From the NCBI GenBank assembly GCA_002724635.1, contig PBPM01000107.1:1-64000 (forward strand): a stretch of DNA of 64,000 nucleotides, read 5' to 3'. Of the stretch, positions 26,947-35,343 are shown one piece after another. The translations under genes were made by a program, and so were the position numbers. Numbering within the stretch: the stretch's first letter is position 1; every line of letters starts with the position of its first letter. Below the pieces are notes generated by a model. It worked only from the letters and a program-made list of their open reading frames with translations, made no database searches and was not told where the DNA came from. The stretch is from Rhodospirillaceae bacterium. Its GTDB lineage: Bacteria > Pseudomonadota > Alphaproteobacteria > UBA6615.

Positions 26947-28005
26947 TCAGACGCCCAGCTTCGCGGCCATCCAGTCCGCCATGAGCGGCCGCGACTTGAA
27001 CGGGATGTTGTCGCACACATGGTTCCCCTCCTGAAACACGACGAGTTCCGCATCGTCACCCGCCTCGTCGATCATCCGCTGGGATTCCTCGACCGGGCAG
27101 ATCTCGTCAAGCTCGCTATGGACAATTAGCAGCGGGCAACCGATCCGGCCGAGCACCCCGTTGAGGGTGTAGAGCTTCGCAGTCTCTGCCGCCTCCTCGA
27201 CCGTGTCGTCGCCGAAGGCGAAACGCAGCGTGTCCTGCACCGCAAAGGGCATGTCGTTCCAGAAGCCAGCCATGCTGTGGAAGCCGCCGATCGAGACGCA
27301 GGCCTTGATACGCGGATCGGCCGCCGCGCGCGGCGCGGCATAGCCGCCAAAGCTGCGGCCCCAGATACCCATGCGGCCACGGTCAATCTCCGGGCGCGTT
27401 TCGAGAGCGTCCAGAACGGCGCCGACCGGCACCTCCCAGTCCGGGCGGATACGCCACTTGAGCTGGGTCAGGCTTTGCCCCGGCCCGTCATAGGCGCATG
27501 TGGCGATCCCGCGACGCAGGAACTCGTTCTCCAGCGTGTGAAACTCCTCCTTGGTAGAATCTCCACCACAGGTGATCAGCACGCATGGCGCAGGCCCGTC
27601 CGTATCGGGCACCCGCAGGTTGGCCGGGAAGCTGTCGGCGTCGAAGGGTATGTCTATCACTTTGGCCGGCGGAATCAGATGCGGCGCAGCCTTTGCGTAG
27701 GCCGCGCGCTGGCGGCGCTGCACTCGCGCTTTCTCCTCGGCGTTCCCGAACGAGACCGACTGGCCAATATGGAAGTAGAGCGCCGCGCGCACGAACGCCT
27801 CGCCCGCGGTCAGCGTACGCTCTTCGGCCAGCGCAACATCGCCCAACGCCTCATGGCCCTCGGCCAGTCCTTCCCAGACCGGCATCCACTCCTCCATCCG
27901 GGTGATGGTACTGAGCACGGTCTGAGCGTCGTTGTAATCGACCCCGGCGGCCATCAGCCGAGGAAATCTGTGGGCAATCGTCTCCTGCAGTGCGACGTCG
28001 ACCAT
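26947..28005 (-). CDS. Alpha/beta hydrolase, FrsA/DUF1100-like
   Basis: 352 residues with an N-terminal helical cap domain (about 120 residues) and a C-terminal alpha/beta-hydrolase domain. The nucleophile elbow is GIWGRSFGGYAAPRAAAD, the acid CPLLIVHSELDEICPVEES and the histidine EGNHVCDNIP. The cap-first layout is that of FrsA-like and 2,6-dihydroxypseudooxynicotine-hydrolase-like C-C or ester hydrolases. It starts ten bases after the dienelactone-hydrolase gene on the same strand, so both are probably one operon handling ring-cleavage or lactone intermediates. Confidence 0.82.
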   Translation of the reverse strand: MVDVALQETIAHRFPRLMAAGVDYNDAQTVLSTITRMEEWMPVWEGLAEGHEALGDVALAEERTLTAGEAFVRAALYFHIGQSVSFGNAEEKARVQRRQRAAYAKAAPHLIPPAKVIDIPFDADSFPANLRVPDTDGPAPCVLITCGGDSTKEEFHTLENEFLRRGIATCAYDGPGQSLTQLKWRIRPDWEVPVGAVLDALETRPEIDRGRMGIWGRSFGGYAAPRAAADPRIKACVSIGGFHSMAGFWNDMPFAVQDTLRFAFGDDTVEEAAETAKLYTLNGVLGRIGCPLLIVHSELDEICPVEESQRMIDEAGDDAELVVFQEGNHVCDNIPFKSRPLMADWMAAKLGV

Positions 28006-28015
28006 GTCCGTGTCC

Positions 28016-28723
28016 TCAATCTAGATGTTTCTTGAAAAAATCGATCGACAGGGCCAGGGCGCGTTCCGCCTCGGGCGCGCTGTAGGTCGTGCCGTTGTGG
28101 CGCGCGAAGGCGTGATCCGCGCCCGGATACTTGTGAATCTCGACCAGCGGGTTCGGCGACAGCCGCCGCTCGATCATGGCGCAGACCTCGGGCTGGACCC
28201 ATTTATCGGCCAACGCCTGATGCAGCATGAAGGGTTTCGACAGGTTCGGCGCCTCCTTGATCGAGTGCTCGATATAGGTACCGTAGTAGGCGACGGCGCA
28301 GTCTATGTCCGAGCGGCAGCTCATGAGGTAACCCATCTTGCCGCCGAGGCAGTAGCCGACGGTACCGACCTTGCCGTTGCCATCCCGGAATCCCCGCAGG
28401 AAGACCGCCGTGTCCTCCATGTCCCGGACGCCCAAGTCGTAGTCAAAGTCGTAATAGAGGTCGATCGCCTTGGTCCAGTGATCGGGGTTGCTGTCCGACA
28501 GCTCGACCCCCGGCTCCAGCCGCCAGAAAAGGTCGGGGACCAGCGTGATCCAGCCAGCCTCGGCGAACTCCTGAGCGTGGGCTCGCATGGTGTTATTGAC
28601 GCCCCAGATCTCCATAATGGCGATGATCGCGCCCGCCGGTTTCCGGTCTGGGTAAGCCACATGAGCGTTCATGGTCTCGCCGCCGCGCAGCGGCACCGTG
28701 ATGTCTTCAGTTCGCTTCGTCAT
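28016..28723 (-). CDS. Dienelactone hydrolase family protein
   Basis: 235 residues. It has MEIWGVNNTMRAHAQEFAEA with the catalytic-region glutamate, the cysteine nucleophile in GTVGYCLGGKMGYLMSCR, and the histidine in KYPGADHAFARHNG. The Cys-Asp-His triad is that of carboxymethylenebutenolidase relatives, which hydrolyse dienelactones in chloroaromatic or aromatic catabolism. ATG 28723 follows GGAGGAAAGG, a strong site. It is upstream in an operon with the FrsA-like hydrolase. Confidence 0.88.
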   Translation of the reverse strand: MTKRTEDITVPLRGGETMNAHVAYPDRKPAGAIIAIMEIWGVNNTMRAHAQEFAEAGWITLVPDLFWRLEPGVELSDSNPDHWTKAIDLYYDFDYDLGVRDMEDTAVFLRGFRDGNGKVGTVGYCLGGKMGYLMSCRSDIDCAVAYYGTYIEHSIKEAPNLSKPFMLHQALADKWVQPEVCAMIERRLSPNPLVEIHKYPGADHAFARHNGTTYSAPEAERALALSIDFFKKHLD

Positions 28724-28912
28724 GCCTTTCCTCCCGCCGCGTTGAGTGCGGCCCATCCCCGCGCTGGCGTCATCGGCGGATCCATCGAGCACTACCCGGC
28801 ACTCGCCAGCGCGTCAGTCAGCGGCGCCACCCCCGACCTTCTCATATGCGCCAGAGACGCGAACAAATAGCCTAGGAGAAGAGCGGCGGGGAGCAAAGCA
28901 CTCCTATGGCAC

Positions 28913-29797
28913 CTAGAACCGATAGAACGCTTCCGAGTTGGTCACCATGATCTTCTGGCGGATGCCCTCGTCGGGCACCCACAGGCCGAAGGCCTCGACC
29001 GGATCAGCATCGTTCGGGTTGACCTCATACTTATTCGGATGCGGCCAGTCCGTACCCCAGATCACGCGCTCCTCGTTCGCCTCGATCAGCGCGCGCGCCA
29101 TTGGCTGACAGTCGTCATAGGGCGGCAGGTCGGTAGCGCTAACCCGGTTAGCGCCCGAAATCTTTATCCAGGTATTGCCGTCGCGCACCAGCTTCAGCAG
29201 CGCCTGGAAACCCTCGGCTTCGACGCCCGCAGCGGCGGGCTGATAGGCGAAGTGACCGATCGACATGGGCGTGGTCATCTTCTCAAATACGGGCATCAAG
29301 GCAACGATGTCCTTGCCGGGAAACAGCCACTCGATGTGCCAGTTGAACGGCTTGATGCGTGCCTCCAACTCGGCGATCTGGTCGAGCTCGAGCGGCATGC
29401 CGCCCTTGTTGTCGATGTTCAGACGCACGCCAACGATACCTTGATAGTCGAGATCCTGAAGCTGCGCGTCGGTGAAGTCCATGGTCATGGCGCACACGCC
29501 GCGAGCCCGGTTCGGGGTCTCGGCGTTAAGCGCGTTCATGCCATCGAGGATGGCGGAGTTGTCGGTGCCATATACCGAGGGCTGGGTGAACACAACCCGG
29601 TCAATACCGAGCGTCGCATGCAGGTGCTTGAGATCGTCTAGATTCGATTCCGGTGGGTTGTAGCCGCGGCCCGGTGACAGCGGATATTTGTCCTCAAACA
29701 CATGCACATGGGTGTCGATCGAGCCCTTGGGCAGAGTGATATTCGGCTTGCGCGGGTTACGGTCGGGCGCAATGCAATCTCGGATGTCGCTGTTCAC
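28913..29797 (-). CDS. Amidohydrolase family 2 protein (2-pyrone-4,6-dicarboxylate lactonase-like)
   Basis: 294 residues forming a TIM barrel with LPKGSIDTHVHVFEDKYPLS at the N-terminus (HxH metal site). YNPPESNLDDLKHLHATLGI, QPSVYGTDNSAILDGM and the late VIWGTDWPHPNKYE follow. This set resembles LigI/PDC lactonase and related sugar-lactone or 4-oalomesaconate-pathway enzymes that open cyclic esters. Single gene on the minus strand, 115 bases downstream from the next upstream stop. The specific lactone is not known. Confidence 0.82.
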   Translation of the reverse strand: MNSDIRDCIAPDRNPRKPNITLPKGSIDTHVHVFEDKYPLSPGRGYNPPESNLDDLKHLHATLGIDRVVFTQPSVYGTDNSAILDGMNALNAETPNRARGVCAMTMDFTDAQLQDLDYQGIVGVRLNIDNKGGMPLELDQIAELEARIKPFNWHIEWLFPGKDIVALMPVFEKMTTPMSIGHFAYQPAAAGVEAEGFQALLKLVRDGNTWIKISGANRVSATDLPPYDDCQPMARALIEANEERVIWGTDWPHPNKYEVNPNDADPVEAFGLWVPDEGIRQKIMVTNSEAFYRF

Positions 29798-29872
29798 GGG
29801 TATCCCCTCACTCGAAAGAATGCTTCGTTTGTTGTCTGACGGCCACGCAGGTTCGCGAGATCTCGCTTCCTA

Positions 29873-30604
29873 TCACATATGATCGCCCGGCTGAAACCCG
29901 TCGCGCGCAGCGATCTCGAGCACCAGCTTGTTAACCAAGGCGCGCGGAAAATCGGTCGCCGATGCCGTCACCACGGTGAAGGCCCCGGGCCCGCCGATCA
30001 CCACCTCGCGGAAGTAGCCGTCGAGGTCGTATTTCACCCCCTCGATCTCGTTCTGCTCCTGCTTCGGGTTTATCACCAGCCCATTGATGATGATGCCCTT
30101 CGCCAGCGCCCGGTCGCGGGCTGCCGCTACCTCCTCCTCGATGCCGCGCGAATCCCGCCCGTCGGCTGAAACATCGATGACCTGCCGCGTTCCCTCGATG
30201 CCGTTGGCGTCAAAAAGGGCGGATGTGAAGTCGAGCGCGCCGGTGATAGAGGTGATCCCGCCCAAGGGCAGCGGGCTCGCGTCCACCGCCGCCGCGAAGG
30301 CAACAGCGTCGCGTGCAGTGGCGATCACGGTCCAGCCGACGGTCATCTTTTGAGTCTCCGACCATTCCACATATGTCACCGCCACCCGACCTAGCGGGCC
30401 CGATAGCATGGCGTTGATCACCCGCGGGTCGGTCAGGGCCTGAACATAGCCGATCCGCTGAAGGTTGACCTCGCCGCCGTCGATCGAGGCGGACACGTCG
30501 ACGGCGAGCACCAGCTCCACATCGACGGGGATTTCGTCCGCCGTCGCCGGAGCCCCGGCTAGTAGCAGCCCGATAACGGCACTGACGCTAGCCCAGATTC
30601 GCAC
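29873..30604 (-). CDS. DUF1194 / von Willebrand A-like secreted protein
   Basis: 243 residues, starting with GTG at 30604. A signal peptide (MRIWASVSAVIGLLLAGAPA, cleavage after TA) is followed by ELVLAVDVSASIDGGEVNLQ, where DVSAS is the MIDAS-like DxSxS metal site of von Willebrand A domains. QVIDVSADGRDSRGIEEEVA is the second diagnostic block. It should be periplasmic or surface-associated; the function of the DUF1194 family is unknown. Its 5' end overlaps the preceding alpha/beta hydrolase by 17 bases, indicating translational coupling. Confidence 0.82.
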   Translation of the reverse strand: MRIWASVSAVIGLLLAGAPATADEIPVDVELVLAVDVSASIDGGEVNLQRIGYVQALTDPRVINAMLSGPLGRVAVTYVEWSETQKMTVGWTVIATARDAVAFAAAVDASPLPLGGITSITGALDFTSALFDANGIEGTRQVIDVSADGRDSRGIEEEVAAARDRALAKGIIINGLVINPKQEQNEIEGVKYDLDGYFREVVIGGPGAFTVVTASATDFPRALVNKLVLEIAARDGFQPGDHM

Positions 30605-31472
30605 GATAGAACTCGCACAGTTTCGCGATCACCCGCCCATAAACCTCAGGGTTGCGGGGCTCGTAAACCTCCGCATGATTGATGTCGGGGATGATCATCA
30701 TCTCCTTCGGGTCGCCGGCGTTAGCGAACAGCCCCTCGCCCTCCTCCAGGCGGACCATCGTGTCCTTCTCACCATGCACGATCAGGATCGGACGCGGCGC
30801 AATCCGCTCCACCCAGTCCTCGGCCGCGAAGCCGCAGGCAAGCTCGACATTCTCCAGCGGATAGCCGTCCGGATAGGCGTCTTCGGTCTTGTACATGGTC
30901 TTGAAGGCATCGCGTTCGGCGGGGCCCGGCGGCGAGAGCTGCTGATAGGGCAGGCGTTTGGACTCACCTGTCAACGCCCGGGCGATCCGGTCCTCGGCGA
31001 GGGTCTCCAAGAGCTCGTCCCAACCGGCCGTAGTCCGCTTGGAGCGCTGCCAGCGTTCGCCGTTGCCGGGCGCGCCCACCGTCGCGATGACCGCGATCCC
31101 GGGATCAACCGCGGCCGCCTTGATCGACGCGCCGCCGCCATGGCTAAGCCCCATCAGTGCGATCCGGCCAGCGTCCACCTCCGGACGCTCGGCGAGCCAG
31201 ATCCGCGCCGCCAGGATGTCGCGCACCTGTTCCTCGGGATCGATCCGGTTGGCGATCCCGGCACTGTCGCCGAAGCCGCGATGATAGAAATCCAGCGTGT
31301 GGAAACCGGCGCCGGTCAGGTCGCGCACGAAGGGCGGCATGTAGGTCTCCTTGCGCCCCGTATAGCCATGCACACAGATGATCGCGGGCGCGGGCCCATC
31401 GACCTCGGCCCGCGTGAAAGTGCCGGCGAGTCGCAGCCCGTCCGCATAGAATTCCGCCGCTTCGCTGTTCAT
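30588..31472 (-). CDS. Alpha/beta hydrolase
   Basis: 294 residues. It has the oxyanion HGYTGRKETYMPPFVRDLTG, the nucleophile elbow ALMGLSHGGGASIKAAAVD, the acid ILIVHGEKDTMVRLEEG and the histidine PDINHAEVYEPRN. Lysine-poor, cytoplasmic, no signal peptide. It belongs to the general serine esterase/peptidase-like group (dipeptidyl aminopeptidase/acylaminoacyl type). ATG 31472 was chosen because the upstream stretch reads as out-of-frame. It is coupled to the downstream DUF1194 gene. Confidence 0.82.
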   Translation of the reverse strand: MNSEAAEFYADGLRLAGTFTRAEVDGPAPAIICVHGYTGRKETYMPPFVRDLTGAGFHTLDFYHRGFGDSAGIANRIDPEEQVRDILAARIWLAERPEVDAGRIALMGLSHGGGASIKAAAVDPGIAVIATVGAPGNGERWQRSKRTTAGWDELLETLAEDRIARALTGESKRLPYQQLSPPGPAERDAFKTMYKTEDAYPDGYPLENVELACGFAAEDWVERIAPRPILIVHGEKDTMVRLEEGEGLFANAGDPKEMMIIPDINHAEVYEPRNPEVYGRVIAKLCEFYRANLG

Positions 31473-31549
31473 GTTGTTTCTTCCGGTTGATTTGGACCGC
31501 CACGACATGCGTCAATCGTCACGAACCGCATTCTACAGGACTAAGCCCC

Positions 31550-32113
31550 ATGCGCACCAAGACCCCGAGCCCCGAGGAGATGGAGCGCTACATCGCGCGC
31601 TTCAACGATCTGCCCGCGAACAAGGACCGGACCGCCGGGAAGATCCCGACCGAGGCCCGCGAGATGATGACGGCGCGCGCGACCCGCACCGTCATCGCCT
31701 CAACCAGTGTCGACACGCCCTGGGGCAACGGGGTGATCCCGGGTCCCGAGGGGTTCGCGGTCGTGATCGCCGAGTGTGAAGCGGGGAATGGCCCGGGGCT
31801 CCACTCCCACGCCCACACCACCGAGACCTTCACCTGCCTGCAGGGCCGCTTCCGGATCGAGTGGGGGGATGCCGGAGAACATGCGATGGAGCTGGGACTC
31901 TACGACACGATCTCGGTGCCGCCAGGCGTTATGCGCCGGTTCGAAAACATCTCCGAAGAGCGCGGCCTGCTCCACGTCACCCTACAGGGCCCGCTGCGCG
32001 ACGTGGAATACGCGCCGAGCGTCGGCGCGGAGCTGCGCGAAAAGTTCGGCGACGAGGTGATGGCCGAGATCGAAAAGCTCGGCTACAGTTTCAACGCAGG
32101 CCTCGAGGGTTAG
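31550..32113 (+). CDS. Cupin domain protein
   Basis: 187 residues. A single cupin barrel in the second half: NGPGLHSHAHTTETFTCLQG supplies the HxHx(3-4)E-type metal motif, and GLYDTISVPPGVMRRFENIS is motif 2, although the usual second histidine is replaced by Arg/Phe. ATG 31550 matches the predicted domain start. The enzyme class is not determined; small cupins act as dioxygenases, isomerases or sensors. It is divergent from the alpha/beta hydrolase and convergent with the PPOX gene (12 bases). Confidence 0.78.
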   Translation: MRTKTPSPEEMERYIARFNDLPANKDRTAGKIPTEAREMMTARATRTVIASTSVDTPWGNGVIPGPEGFAVVIAECEAGNGPGLHSHAHTTETFTCLQGRFRIEWGDAGEHAMELGLYDTISVPPGVMRRFENISEERGLLHVTLQGPLRDVEYAPSVGAELREKFGDEVMAEIEKLGYSFNAGLEG

Positions 32114-32125
32114 ACGCCGCGCGCT

Positions 32126-32743
32126 CTAGTAGAGTTTGTTCGCGTACTCATCCTTCAGTCGAGCGTCGATCTCGTCGGCGTCCGCGCCGTACCAGTCGGC
32201 GTTGATCCGACCTAGGGTCGGAAAGTCCTTGCGATCAACCTGTTTGTCCGCATTCCACAGGTCCGCGCGCACGATCGCCTTGCCGCAGTGGAAGTAGACG
32301 TAACGGATATCGATCACCAGCGCGGCGAGCGGCGTCTTGCCGTTGGCGACCATCTTCTCCAGAAGCGCCGGCTTAGTGGTCAGCCGCGCCCGGCCGTTGA
32401 GGCGGAGCACCTCGTTCAGGCCCGGCACCGTGAACATGATCGCGACCTCAGGGTTCTCGAGGATGTTGTGGAACGTGTCCGTGCGTCGGTTTCCCGGCCG
32501 GTCCGGAATGGCGATCGTAGTGTCGTCTATCACATGCACGAATCCCGGCGCGTCGCCGCGCGGGCTACAGTCCGCGAGGCCGTCACCGGCCGCCGACGTG
32601 GATAGTACGCAGAAGGGCGATAACGCAATGAAGTGCTTGCAATGCTCGCTGAGCGCCGGCTTCTCCTTCTCGCCTATATAGCCCTGAGGCTCGCCATAAT
32701 GTTCGACCAACTCCTCGATCGACTTGATATCGCCGTCCGCCAT
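32126..32743 (-). CDS. FMN-dependent PPOX-type flavoprotein (pyridoxamine 5'-phosphate oxidase family)
   Basis: 205 residues with the split-barrel fold. LSPFCVLSTSAAGDGLADCS, SPRGDAPGFVHVIDD, IPDRPGNRRTDTFHNILENP and VLRLNGRARLTT match the subgroup of FMN-binding PPOX proteins related to MSMEG_1061. These act on small reactive substrates with FMN and are not true PdxH. ATG 32743 follows GGAGGA by six bases. The open frame upstream is not family sequence and overlaps a decayed gene on the other strand. Confidence 0.83.
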   Translation of the reverse strand: MADGDIKSIEELVEHYGEPQGYIGEKEKPALSEHCKHFIALSPFCVLSTSAAGDGLADCSPRGDAPGFVHVIDDTTIAIPDRPGNRRTDTFHNILENPEVAIMFTVPGLNEVLRLNGRARLTTKPALLEKMVANGKTPLAALVIDIRYVYFHCGKAIVRADLWNADKQVDRKDFPTLGRINADWYGADADEIDARLKDEYANKLY

Positions 32744-32828
32744 GATGCTATCCTCCGATGTTGCCGACAGCGTGTTCCCCGCAGGACCATCCGTCAATCT
32801 CTTACCTCGACCCGGAAAAGCCACACTC

Positions 32829-33160
32829 ATGTCCAACAAGGTCTTCAGCAACTAAACGCAAGATGGGCTCACTCTCCATTACAAGAAGCTCGTGACCGAC
32901 CAAGACCGCTAAGACCTGAAGGCCCTTTCGAGCGATTCCGCGGATGACCCTTCTGACGCGCGCGACCTCCCCTGCGGCGACGATCCGGACGACCTGTTCG
33001 ATCTCTAACGCGCGCCGGGCGACGACCTTTAATGCGGCGCTCGCCGAACAGACCGAGACCGTGTTGATCGCCGTCCCCGACGCCAACCATTTCGAGGTGT
33101 TTGCGGGTCTCGAAGAGCCCGACTCACCCGTCTGGGACTCCCTAAAGAACCACCTCTGGG
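32829..33160 (+). pseudogene. Decayed alpha/beta hydrolase gene (arylformamidase-like), stops and internal deletion
   Basis: From ATG 32829 the frame reads MSNKVFSN, TAA, TQDGLTLHYKKLVTDQDR, TAA, then ALSSDSADDPSDARDLPCGD continuing to DDPDDLFDL, TAA and RAPGDD. This is the N-terminal layout of the arylformamidase-type alpha/beta hydrolases, where the last TAA replaces the usual tyrosine before RAPG. The stops are at 32853, 32910 and 33006. The next recognisable piece, in a shifted frame, is NAALAEQTETVLIAVPDANH then FEVFAGLEEPDSPVW, the C-terminal histidine region of the same family. The central HGG and GxSxGG part, about 150 residues, is missing. The gene is dead. Confidence 0.7.
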
Positions 33161-33164
33161 GCAC

Positions 33165-34397
33165 CTACTCGGCCGCCTGCGCGGTGGCGTCCGACTCGTG
33201 GACCGCGCCCGACGCGATCAGTCCCTCAATCTCGTCCGCCGCGAAGCCGTATTCCGCCAGAACCTCCCGGCTGTGCTCGCCGACCAGCGGCGCGCCACGC
33301 CGGATCGATGTCGGCGTCGCGGAGTATTTCACCGGATGGGCAATCACCCCGTGCGTGCCACCCGTTGCTGCGGGCACCCGCTCGATCATGCCGCGGGCGA
33401 TCGTGTGCTGGTCCTCGCTCATCTCCTTCACGTTGTAGACCGGCCCAGCGGGCACCCCCGCCGCCTCGAGCCGCTCGAGCCATTCGCCTGTCGTGCGATG
33501 GCTCAGAATCTCCGTCAAGTTTTCGACCAGCGCGTCGAGATTTTCCATCCGCTTGTTCGACGTCTTGAAGCGGGGATCTGCGGCCAGCTCGCCGGCATCG
33601 ATCGCATCAACGAACTTAAGCCAAGTGTTCTGGTTGGCCGCACCAACCACCAGCGAGGTGTCCTTGGTCGGAAACGCCTGGTAGGGCGCCGACAGGGGAT
33701 GGGCGGAGCCCATGGGCTGCGAAATCTCGCCGCTCGTCTGGTAGATCGCGGTCTGCCAGAAGGTGTGCAGGATTCCGGCCTCATAGAGAGAGGAATCCAC
33801 ATACTGCCCCTCACCTGTCTCGTAGCGATGAGCAACCGCGCCGAGGATGCCAACGGCCGATAGTATCCCCGCCGTGATATCGGTGATCGGGGCACCAACC
33901 TTGACCGGCGGGCGGCCCGGCGCCTCGCCGGTGATGCTCATGATTCCCGACATGGCCTGGGTGATCAGGTCGAAGCCACCGCGCTCGGCATAGGGTCCGG
34001 TTCGTCCGAATCCGGAGACTGAGCAATAGATCAGCCTAGGGTTGAGTACGTGCATCTCCTCCCAGCCAATCCCGAAATGCTCCATTGCCCCCTTACGGTA
34101 ATTCTCTATGAACACGTCGGCCTGAACGATGATCCGCTTCAGTGCCGCGCGGCCTTCATCGCTCCTGGTGTTCACGGCGAAGCCGCGCTTGTTGCGGTTC
34201 ATCATTGCGAATGCGGCGGAATCCCCATGCTCGCCCTCGCCGAAGCGGCGCGTGTCGTCGCCGCCAGGTACTCGCTCGACCTTGACCACGTCTGCACCCA
34301 TGTCGGCCAGCATCTGGCCGCAGGTGGGTGCAGCCATGATGTGGCTCATCTCGATAACCTTCAGGCCATGCAGCATACCGGTGTTCTTGTCAGTCAT
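33165..34397 (-). CDS. CaiB/BaiF family CoA-transferase
   Basis: 410 residues. LHGLKVIEMSHIMAAPTCGQ, MGADVVKVERVPGGDDTRRF, RNKRGFAVNTRSDEGRAALK, SVSGFGRTGPYAERGGFDLI and VGAPITDITAGILSAVGI (catalytic Asp in TDITAG) define a class III CoA-transferase. It is a paralogue of 20074-21279. It starts two bases before the end of an upstream enoyl-CoA hydratase gene region (ATG 34397, hydratase stop at 34399), so the two are coupled: activation of an acid to a CoA ester and its hydration or isomerisation. Confidence 0.9.
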   Translation of the reverse strand: MTDKNTGMLHGLKVIEMSHIMAAPTCGQMLADMGADVVKVERVPGGDDTRRFGEGEHGDSAAFAMMNRNKRGFAVNTRSDEGRAALKRIIVQADVFIENYRKGAMEHFGIGWEEMHVLNPRLIYCSVSGFGRTGPYAERGGFDLITQAMSGIMSITGEAPGRPPVKVGAPITDITAGILSAVGILGAVAHRYETGEGQYVDSSLYEAGILHTFWQTAIYQTSGEISQPMGSAHPLSAPYQAFPTKDTSLVVGAANQNTWLKFVDAIDAGELAADPRFKTSNKRMENLDALVENLTEILSHRTTGEWLERLEAAGVPAGPVYNVKEMSEDQHTIARGMIERVPAATGGTHGVIAHPVKYSATPTSIRRGAPLVGEHSREVLAEYGFAADEIEGLIASGAVHESDATAQAAE

Positions 34398-34398
34398 T

Positions 34399-35199
34399 CT
34401 ACTTCCCCTTGAACTCCGGCTTTTCCTTAGCGAGGAACGCCTTGAAGCCGATGTTAAAATCTTCCGTGTCGAAGCAGGCAAAGCCCTCCTTCGCCTCGGC
34501 CTCGGTGAGCGGCGGCCCGCCCGCCAGCACCCGGTCCACAAATTTCTTGTGCCAGCGATTGACTAACGGCGCACCATCGGCGATCCGCCGGGCGGTGGCA
34601 TAGGCCTCCTCATCGACCGCATCGTCGGCAACGACCCGGTTGACCAACCCCTTTTCTCTGGCCTCGGCCGCGCCGAACACGCGAGCCTCATACAGAATTT
34701 CGAGTGCGACGGAACGGCCAACAAGCTCTACCAGAGCCTCCACCTCCGGATACGCCATGACCAGCCCCAACCGATTGATTGGCACGCCGAAGCGCGAGCC
34801 CTCGCCGCAGATCCGCATATCGCACATCAGCGCGATCTCCAGCGCCCCGCCCACGCACAACCCCTTGATCATGGCAATCACCGGGTGCGGGCAATCACGG
34901 ATGGCATGCATCGCGTTGTGCATCAATCCGCCATAGGCCTCAGCTTGCTCGGCATTAGCACGCTCGACCGAAAACTCGGAGATATCCGCGCCGGGTCCCA
35001 TGGCCTTGTCGCCGGCGCCGCGTAGCACGACACAGCGGACGTCGTCGTCGGCGCCGATCTCGCGCATAACCTCAGCAACCTGCGTCCACATTGCCTTGTT
35101 GAGCGCGTTGAGTTTCTCTGGGCGATTGAGCACGACGGTGGCAATGTCGCCATCGCGCTCGATCAGCACCACGTCCGCGCTTCCGGTCGTTTCATTCAT
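34399..35199 (-). CDS. Enoyl-CoA hydratase/isomerase family protein
   Basis: 266 residues with the crotonase fold. LNRPEKLNALNKAMW, the oxyanion-hole segment MGPGADISEFSVERA, VIAMIKGLCVGGALEIALM, and FGVPINRLGLVMAYPE are canonical. The standard catalytic glutamates are not both evident, so the reaction (hydration, isomerisation or hydrolysis) is open. The start ATG 35199 follows GAGGAT; an alternative upstream methionine was rejected. The gene leads an operon with the CoA-transferase. Confidence 0.87.
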   Translation of the reverse strand: MNETTGSADVVLIERDGDIATVVLNRPEKLNALNKAMWTQVAEVMREIGADDDVRCVVLRGAGDKAMGPGADISEFSVERANAEQAEAYGGLMHNAMHAIRDCPHPVIAMIKGLCVGGALEIALMCDMRICGEGSRFGVPINRLGLVMAYPEVEALVELVGRSVALEILYEARVFGAAEAREKGLVNRVVADDAVDEEAYATARRIADGAPLVNRWHKKFVDRVLAGGPPLTEAEAKEGFACFDTEDFNIGFKAFLAKEKPEFKGK

Positions 35200-35343
35200 A
35201 TCCTCATCCCCGCAGCGTCGCCGCGAACATGACATACCAGTCGTGTGCGGCGTCTCTTTTGTCGCGTTGTTCCCGCCATTATAATCACTCGCAAGCTTGA
35301 ACGCGCTGCGCGATTACAAAATAGCCACGACCGGGAGGACCGA

